DNA of 9,088 nt from Nanobdellota archaeon (GTDB taxonomy: Archaea; Nanobdellota; Nanobdellia; Pacearchaeales; GW2011-AR1): positions 1 to 9,088 of the forward strand of contig JAHIEM010000124.1 of the NCBI GenBank assembly GCA_018901625.1, read 5' to 3'. Position 1 is the stretch's first letter, and each line of letters opens with the position of its first letter. Under the pieces are notes generated by a model that did not search any database, had not been told where the DNA came from, and saw nothing but the letters and a program-made list of their open reading frames with translations. The position numbers and the translations under genes are program-made. Shown here one piece after another: positions 5,485-9,088 of the stretch.

Positions 5485-6431
5485 AACAAACTGTAAACAT
5501 GAAGACAAAAAAAGGGGAGATAACCACGAGCCAGCTGATTTTTCTAATCTTGCTGATATTGGGTTTTGCAATTGTCTTAATTTTTATTCTTTCCTATCCC
5601 TGGAATTCTGGAATTGATAAAGAGGCTTGTCATGAGCAGATTGTAATGAGGAGTTCTGTTAATTTTAAGTATATTAATCTTGGAGATAAGCTAATCTCTT
5701 TGGATAAGTGCGGGACAGAGAAAATCTGCCTGAGCATGTCTGGGAAGGATTGCGAGGATTTTGGGCCTTCAACTAAGGAAGACAGAATTACTAAGATTTC
5801 TATTAAGAATGAGAATGATGTTAAGATTGCAATTGCAAATGCGCTTTATGACTGCAACTCTCTGCTTGGGGCAGGAAAACTTAATTTTTTGCCTAATAAG
5901 TTTTCTGGAGAGAAATACTGCCTGCCTTGCGCAAGGATTGCGTTTGACAGCGAGGCTAAGGAGAAGCTGAATAAAATTAATTATTATGATTTTTACAGAA
6001 CAATGTACTCTATTAAGGATTCTAATGGAATGTCTTATCTTGAGGCTGTTTATCCTGGGTTTTCTAGTTATGAGTACTCGCTGCAGATTTTTGAGGAATA
6101 CAGAAAGAGCAATCCTAGCTTTAAACTTGAAGACTGGAATATAAACATAAAACAGCCTGGAGGGTTTGTGATTATCGGAGCTATGGCTAAAAGTGGAACA
6201 ATTGGGAGCTGGATAGCTGCTGGCGCAGCTGCTGTGGGAACTATTGCTATCCTTAGTGGAATTGGGGCTCCTGTTGGGGTGGGATTGCTGACTATCTCTG
6301 GAGCTGCAGGGGGAGCCATGTTTTATTACACTTCTCCTGATAAGGATTACAATTATACTGCACCGTTTATTGTCCCTTACAATCTTAAAGATTTGAGTGA
6401 TATTAAATGCACGAATTTTCAGTGGGCTTGA
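5481..6431 (+). CDS. Pilin-like protein with Gly/Ala-rich hydrophobic C-terminal region, 316 aa
   Basis: The leader ends K10-K11-G12-E13, and a hydrophobic helix spans about 17-38. The start at 5481 overlaps the previous stop as ATGA; an ATG at 5499 would give a shorter leader and also fits. The middle domain has cysteines at 50, 77, 83, 91, 125, 147 and 150, including a C-L-P-C pair followed by ARIAFD. Residues 228-283 are strongly hydrophobic and rich in Gly and Ala with GxxxG-like spacing, enough for two more membrane passes or a hairpin, which is unusual for a pilin. The end (PFIVPYNLKDLSDIKCTNF) is polar and holds the eighth cysteine. I recall proteins with the same arrangement (K-KG leader, VDxExC start, CxxCxRIAFD, hydrophobic patch, IVPY end) in Woesearchaeota/Pacearchaeota, annotated as hypothetical. 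It is the last gene of the five-gene run. Confidence 0.72.
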   Translation: MKQTVNMKTKKGEITTSQLIFLILLILGFAIVLIFILSYPWNSGIDKEACHEQIVMRSSVNFKYINLGDKLISLDKCGTEKICLSMSGKDCEDFGPSTKEDRITKISIKNENDVKIAIANALYDCNSLLGAGKLNFLPNKFSGEKYCLPCARIAFDSEAKEKLNKINYYDFYRTMYSIKDSNGMSYLEAVYPGFSSYEYSLQIFEEYRKSNPSFKLEDWNINIKQPGGFVIIGAMAKSGTIGSWIAAGAAAVGTIAILSGIGAPVGVGLLTISGAAGGAMFYYTSPDKDYNYTAPFIVPYNLKDLSDIKCTNFQWA

Positions 6432-6522
6432 TTGATAGAAAGAAATTATCTTATTATAGAAAGAAGGTTATTAGCAATTGAATGGCGGAGGTTATTGTAA
6501 TAAGAATAAAAATTGACTGCTT

Positions 6523-6552
6523 TTTGATTAGAAAATTAACTTAATAATCAAA
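6523..6552 (+). promoter_or_regulatory. 8-bp inverted repeat between the two minor-pilin gene runs
   Basis: TTTGATTA (6523-6530) and TAATCAAA (6545-6552) are perfect inverted copies separated by 14 bases. They lie in the 176-base gap after 6431 and 27 bases before the next TATA box. The element could end the upstream transcript or be an operator for the downstream promoter. A separate 10-bp direct repeat, ATAGAAAGAA (6435-6444 and 6456-6465), lies just after the stop, 21 bp apart. Confidence 0.4.
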
Positions 6553-6578
6553 TTTAGGAGATTTGGAATTAAGTAATA

Positions 6579-6586
6579 TTTATAAC
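6579..6586 (+). promoter_or_regulatory. TATA box for the four-gene run
   Basis: TTTATAAC has its TATAA core at 6581, 27 bases before the ATG at 6608. No ribosome binding site precedes that ATG, so a leaderless message is likely. The position favours the ATG at 6608 over the TTG one codon earlier. Confidence 0.65.
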
Positions 6587-6607
6587 CTGAAATTTGCTTA
6601 TTGATTG

Positions 6608-7012
6608 ATGAGAAAGAGGGGATTGAGAAAGGCAGGGAGCACTGATTTTTTAAGCTCTGTTATAATTTTTATTCTTTTAAATGTCTTATTTTTTTCAGTG
6701 ATGTTCGCATTTGTTTATATTTCTGGGAGCAAGGCGAGAATCTATGAACAGGCATATTCTAAACAGATTGCACTAATTCTTGATGGAGCTAAGCCAGGAA
6801 CGAATATTACTCTAGACTTGAGCAAGATTTATGAAGTTGCAAGAAAAGAGAAGAGATTTGAGAGAATGATTATACTTGACAGTGAAAATAATGTTGTTGA
6901 GGTTAGACTGCAGAATTCTGGGGAGGGGTATAGAACAAAATATTTTAGCAGCGCCAATATTAAGATTCTTGAGAATAGGTATGAAGAAAAATTAAATATT
7001 TATATAAACTAA
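6608..7012 (+). CDS. Small pilin-like protein, 134 aa
   Basis: The basic leader R-K-R-G-L-R-K-A-G-S precedes a hydrophobic helix (about 15-38), then GSKARIYEQAYSKQIALILDGAKPG and a beta-rich C-terminal half (ITLDLS, RMIILDSENNVVEVRL, KLNIYIN). The start is the ATG at the predicted transcription start. I recall short proteins of this form ('RGLRK...S', 'YEQxYAKKIALxID.AKPG') as a recurrent hypothetical family in DPANN archaea. The order short pilin-like gene, then the types seen at 7091, 7570 and 8250, also seems familiar, but I cannot cite a source. A role as a minor pilin is inferred from the leader and context. The 3' end is followed by what looks like a decayed copy of its own tail. Confidence 0.72.
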   Translation: MRKRGLRKAGSTDFLSSVIIFILLNVLFFSVMFAFVYISGSKARIYEQAYSKQIALILDGAKPGTNITLDLSKIYEVARKEKRFERMIILDSENNVVEVRLQNSGEGYRTKYFSSANIKILENRYEEKLNIYIN

Positions 7013-7020
7013 TGAAAAAT

Positions 7021-7089
7021 AAATTTTTCAGTATTTTAAAATCTGAAGATTATTAAAATGAAGAAAAATTAGAGATTTATGTGAGTTAA
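7021..7089 (+). pseudogene. Decayed duplicate of the 3' end of the preceding gene
   Basis: Just after the stop at 7012, a different frame reads KFFSILKSEDY, stop, NEEKLEIYVS, stop. The preceding gene ends KYFSSANIKILENRYEEKLNIYIN. The tails EEKLNIYIN and EEKLEIYVS align, and the 14-mer ATGAAGAAAAATTA is identical at 6981-6994 and 7058-7071, both followed by a matching ATTTAT and a stop codon. This fits a partial tandem duplication, or the leftover of a paralogous gene, that has since diverged and holds an internal TAA (7054-7056). Low-complexity A-rich sequence could produce part of the match by chance. Confidence 0.45.
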
Positions 7090-7090
7090 A

Positions 7091-7570
7091 ATGAGAAAAA
7101 TAAATAAAAAGGCAGAAGAGAGGTGGCTTACACCCTGGATGTTTTTTGTATGGTTTCTAGTTGGGATTGCGATTGTTGTAGCTGTTGGTGTTTTTTATTT
7201 ATCTTCTATTGATTCGAGGGGTTATGAGTCTGAGAGTCTTGGAAATAAAATTCTTTCTTGTTTTATTGATTCTGGAAATATTAAACCTGAATTATTTCAA
7301 GATTCTGATGTTTTTGCTAATTGCGGTTTAGATAAGAAGATAATTTCAGATAATGGGTTGTTTTATTTTAATGTGTCTGTTTATAGCTCTTCAGAAAAGA
7401 GGTATATTTGGAGTATATCTGGGGGAAACAGAGAGTTTGAGATTAATTGTTTCCTGCCTGGAGATTCTATGCCTAAATGCGAGAAAACAAGAGCATATGC
7501 CCTATATGCAGGTGAGGGATATATACTTGAGGTTTTAACTGGGTCTAATCAGGTTGGGGGGAAGTTATAA
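7091..7570 (+). CDS. Pilin-like protein with Trp-rich membrane helix, 159 aa
   Basis: The leader M-R-K-I-N-K-K-A-E-E is followed by RWLTPWMFFVWFLVG, a Trp/Phe-rich start to the hydrophobic helix (about 13-37), then YLSSIDSRGYESESLGNKILSC. The exported part has four cysteines (57, 78, 120, 130), likely two disulfides, and short beta segments. No catalytic motif is seen. I recall 'KKAEE..LTPW' proteins with 'DxRxxEA' after the helix in DPANN genomes, without known function. No strong ribosome binding site precedes the start; it follows the preceding gene after 78 bases, most of which is the decayed repeat. It ends with VGGKL, encoded across a six-G run, and its stop shares one base with the next ATG (TAATG). 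Confidence 0.7.
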   Translation: MRKINKKAEERWLTPWMFFVWFLVGIAIVVAVGVFYLSSIDSRGYESESLGNKILSCFIDSGNIKPELFQDSDVFANCGLDKKIISDNGLFYFNVSVYSSSEKRYIWSISGGNREFEINCFLPGDSMPKCEKTRAYALYAGEGYILEVLTGSNQVGGKL

Positions 7571-8259
7571 TGAGATTTGGAAAGAGAGCATCAGTAAGCT
7601 CGACTTTGACTTGGATTTATGCAATATTTGTCTTACTTTTTATTCTTGCAATATTTCTTTTATTTGCATTTGCAATAGCTGGGAAGAGTCTGATTTCAAA
7701 TTGGTTTGATTCTGGCAAGAGTGTGTCTGACAAGCATGATGTTGATTTTTATTATACTCTCGGGGATTTAAATGAAAATCCTATTCCTGCTTCTCTTTTG
7801 CTTAAAGTATTAACTACGGAAGTTGATAAGAAGAGCATGAAGAAGATAATTTCTGAATCAGTTGATGTTTATTTTGATAAAAAACTGATGTCTGGAAAGA
7901 CACCTATTGAAGTTTTAGGGGATATTAACAAGCTTTCTGAAGAGTATAGGAAGGACAACCTAATCAGTTCGACTTTTTACACAGATAATAATGTGATAGA
8001 AAATGATATGAAACTAATTAATGATGCAAGAAAGATTTTAGGCTCGATCTGCAAGAAGTATATGTTAAAAGTTCCGCAAGGAATAATCACTGCGGGAGAG
8101 AGCTACCACTCATTTAGCAATGAGGGAGCACTTGGAGGCGATGTTTTTGATGCAAAATCTTCAAGAATGGCAGATTGGGCTTTGCCAGTTATTTTGAGAA
8201 TGCCATACAGGAACCAGATTATTGAACTAAAATTCAGGATTTTGAAAGAATGTGCTTAA
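7570..8259 (+). CDS. Pilin-like protein, 229 aa
   Basis: The leader M-R-F-G-K-R-A-S precedes VSSTLTWIYA and a very hydrophobic helix (about 13-37, LLFILAIFLLFAFAIAG). The remaining 190 residues are polar, mixed alpha/beta, with only two cysteines (SICKKYM and KECA near the end). The leader fits a class III signal with cleavage after Ala7. There is no recognised enzyme motif. The gene is coupled to its upstream neighbour by a TAATG overlap and to its downstream neighbour by a 10-base overlap, so the three form one translational block. A minor pilin or periplasm-like scaffold role is inferred from position alone. Confidence 0.7.
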   Translation: MRFGKRASVSSTLTWIYAIFVLLFILAIFLLFAFAIAGKSLISNWFDSGKSVSDKHDVDFYYTLGDLNENPIPASLLLKVLTTEVDKKSMKKIISESVDVYFDKKLMSGKTPIEVLGDINKLSEEYRKDNLISSTFYTDNNVIENDMKLINDARKILGSICKKYMLKVPQGIITAGESYHSFSNEGALGGDVFDAKSSRMADWALPVILRMPYRNQIIELKFRILKECA

Positions 8260-9008
8260 AGAAGAAAAAAGCAGGGATGTCTATTGCAATAGTTTTGCTA
8301 GTATTTGGGGTGTTGATATTGTGTGTTTACTCTCTGTATTCTTTTAACACTAGAAAGAAGTCTTTTGATGATGTTTTTGTAGTCTCTCATTCAGTTGGAG
8401 ATATTTATGCAAGAGAGCTGGTAATTAATTTTTATATCCAAGAAATTGTTGATAGTGTTGGAGTGTCTTCTGACAAAAATGATTTTATCAGCAAGTTCAA
8501 AGCAGAGTTAGTTAAATACAAAGTGAATGGGAAGTATCTTCCTGAGGAACTTGAGCAGGCAGAAAAACAACTTGTTCCTGAGAATATTTTCCAGGGAAAG
8601 ACTAGTTTTGGAGTAGATATCTCTATTACTCTTTCTGAAAGCGAAAAAGTTGGAGATGTTGAAAGATATTCTGCTGTTTATTCTTATAAAAAGAGGTTTG
8701 GGGGGCAAAAGGCTAATAAGGTTTGTCCGAGTATAAATTTTAAGAAGTCTACTGGGGAGTCAAGTTATGTTTTTTATTCTGGATGGGTGGAATCTGAGGT
8801 TTATCTTTCTAGTGAGCAGAAGGCCAGCTTTGATAATGGACTTGATGAGATTCTTGTACGAAATTCTCTCTCAGAAAATGTTGAAGTTCAGATTTATGTG
8901 AATCAGGAGATTAAGTATTCTGGGGTTGTATTAAAAGGGGGGGCAAATAGGGAAAAAGTTGCAGCAGCAATAAAGAGCGTTATGCTGAACTACTGTGTTA
9001 TTGACTAG
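8250..9008 (+). CDS. Pilin-like protein, 252 aa, last of the four-gene run
   Basis: The N-terminus M-C-L-K-K-K-K-A-G-M-S is strongly basic and followed by a hydrophobic helix (about 11-30), then SFNTRKKSFDDVF. A helical segment (DIYARELVINFYIQEIVDSV, about 51-70) and a beta-rich C-terminal domain follow, with two cysteines (VCPS and NYCVID at the end). The start overlaps the previous gene by 10 bases and no better start is available. I recall 'VYAREEQLNFYI'-like segments in hypothetical DPANN proteins. Two poly-G tracts (8700-8705 and 8937-8943) encode Gly-Gly pairs within the chain. Function unknown beyond a probable membrane-anchored pilin-like role. Confidence 0.7.
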   Translation: MCLKKKKAGMSIAIVLLVFGVLILCVYSLYSFNTRKKSFDDVFVVSHSVGDIYARELVINFYIQEIVDSVGVSSDKNDFISKFKAELVKYKVNGKYLPEELEQAEKQLVPENIFQGKTSFGVDISITLSESEKVGDVERYSAVYSYKKRFGGQKANKVCPSINFKKSTGESSYVFYSGWVESEVYLSSEQKASFDNGLDEILVRNSLSENVEVQIYVNQEIKYSGVVLKGGANREKVAAAIKSVMLNYCVID

Positions 9009-9042
9009 TTGGAAAGAAGATGTCTGCTCCATTTCACAATTC

Positions 9043-9054
9043 AAAATATAAAAT
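9043..9054 (+). promoter_or_regulatory. TATA box for the gene beginning at the window end
   Basis: AAAATATAAAAT contains TATAAA at 9047-9052, 28 bases before the ATG at 9075. This is nearly the same geometry as the promoters at 402 and 6581 and suggests a leaderless start at 9075. The earlier ATG at 9020 has no TATA box at the matching distance. Confidence 0.5.
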
Positions 9055-9074
9055 GAAAAGCAGCAAATTGTAAA

Positions 9075-9088
9075 ATGTCTGCTCCATT
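9075..9088 (+). CDS. First codons of a downstream gene (M-S-A-P...), 3' partial
   Basis: Only ATG TCT GCT CCA TT is visible. The call rests on the TATA box 28 bases upstream and on the exact duplication of the same codons at 9020. Nothing can be said of the product. Confidence 0.35.

Larger units (their letters stand above)
9020..9088 (+). repeat. 14-bp direct repeat with 55-bp period at the window end
   Basis: ATGTCTGCTCCATT is exact at 9020-9033 and again at 9075-9088, where the window stops, so the right edge of the repeat is unknown. The first copy opens a 17-codon frame (MSAPFHNSKYKMKSSKL) that ends at 9071-9073, directly before the second copy. This looks like a duplicated gene start. 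A repeat-spacer array or an assembly-end artefact cannot be excluded from so little sequence. Confidence 0.55.

Noticed and set aside
5761..5970. 69-codon + strand frame inside the 316-residue gene
   Set aside because: It lies fully within a well-supported gene in another frame, has an Arg/Leu-rich shadow composition, and has no TATA box or ribosome binding site of its own.
6068..6319. 83-codon frame on the minus strand
   Set aside because: It is the complement of the Gly/Ala-rich segment of the + strand 316-residue gene. Its Pro/Ala/Ile-rich composition is what the reverse strand of such codons yields, and it has no promoter. The other minus-strand frames are rejected for the same kind of reason.
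9020..9088. CRISPR array start
   Set aside because: Only two copies of a 14-base match are visible with a 55-bp period, shorter than typical repeat-spacer units, and the repeat reads as an ATG-led codon series. No cas gene is present.

Overview
The window looks like a piece of a small, AT-rich archaeal genome, most likely a DPANN archaeon of the Woesearchaeota/Pacearchaeota type. This rests on archaeal TATA boxes placed about 27 bases before ATG codons, leaderless starts mixed with one very strong GGAGGTGA site, T-rich terminators, and protein families that I recall from DPANN genomes. The lineage is inferred from memory of family resemblance, not from a marker gene.

Layout: positions 2-331 are the 3' end of a secreted Asn/Ser-rich beta-helix (NosD-like) protein. 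A compact promoter with 10-bp phased half-sites (374-409) precedes a 55-residue ribbon-helix-helix-like protein (429-596). That gene overlaps a 726-residue archaeal type IV pilus platform protein with two T2SSF (GspF/TadC/FlaJ) domains (589-2769). Next comes a separately transcribed, cysteine-rich pilin-like protein (2962-3585) with its own TATA box, the best ribosome binding site in the window and a T-rich terminator. It is the best candidate for the major subunit.

A run of five overlapping or tightly packed genes follows (3683-6431), encoding proteins of 53, 326, 179, 36 and 316 residues. A second run of four genes (6608-9008) encodes proteins of 134, 159, 229 and 252 residues and is led by a leaderless start behind its own TATA box. 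All ten proteins from 2962 to 9008 begin with a short basic leader ending in Lys/Arg-Ala/Gly, followed by one hydrophobic helix. This is the layout of archaeal class III (prepilin-type) signal peptides, although several lack the small residue usually seen just before the cleavage point. The window closes with what looks like the first codons of another leaderless gene (9075 onward), preceded by a partial duplicate of the same start.

Taken together this is a pilus or secretion-filament locus: one platform protein, one probable major pilin, about nine minor or accessory pilin-like proteins including two tiny ones, and a probable local regulator. No assembly ATPase and no prepilin peptidase are encoded here, so they must lie elsewhere. 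All genes are on the + strand; the minus-strand reading frames are shadows. No tRNA, rRNA, insertion sequence or recognisable CRISPR array is visible.
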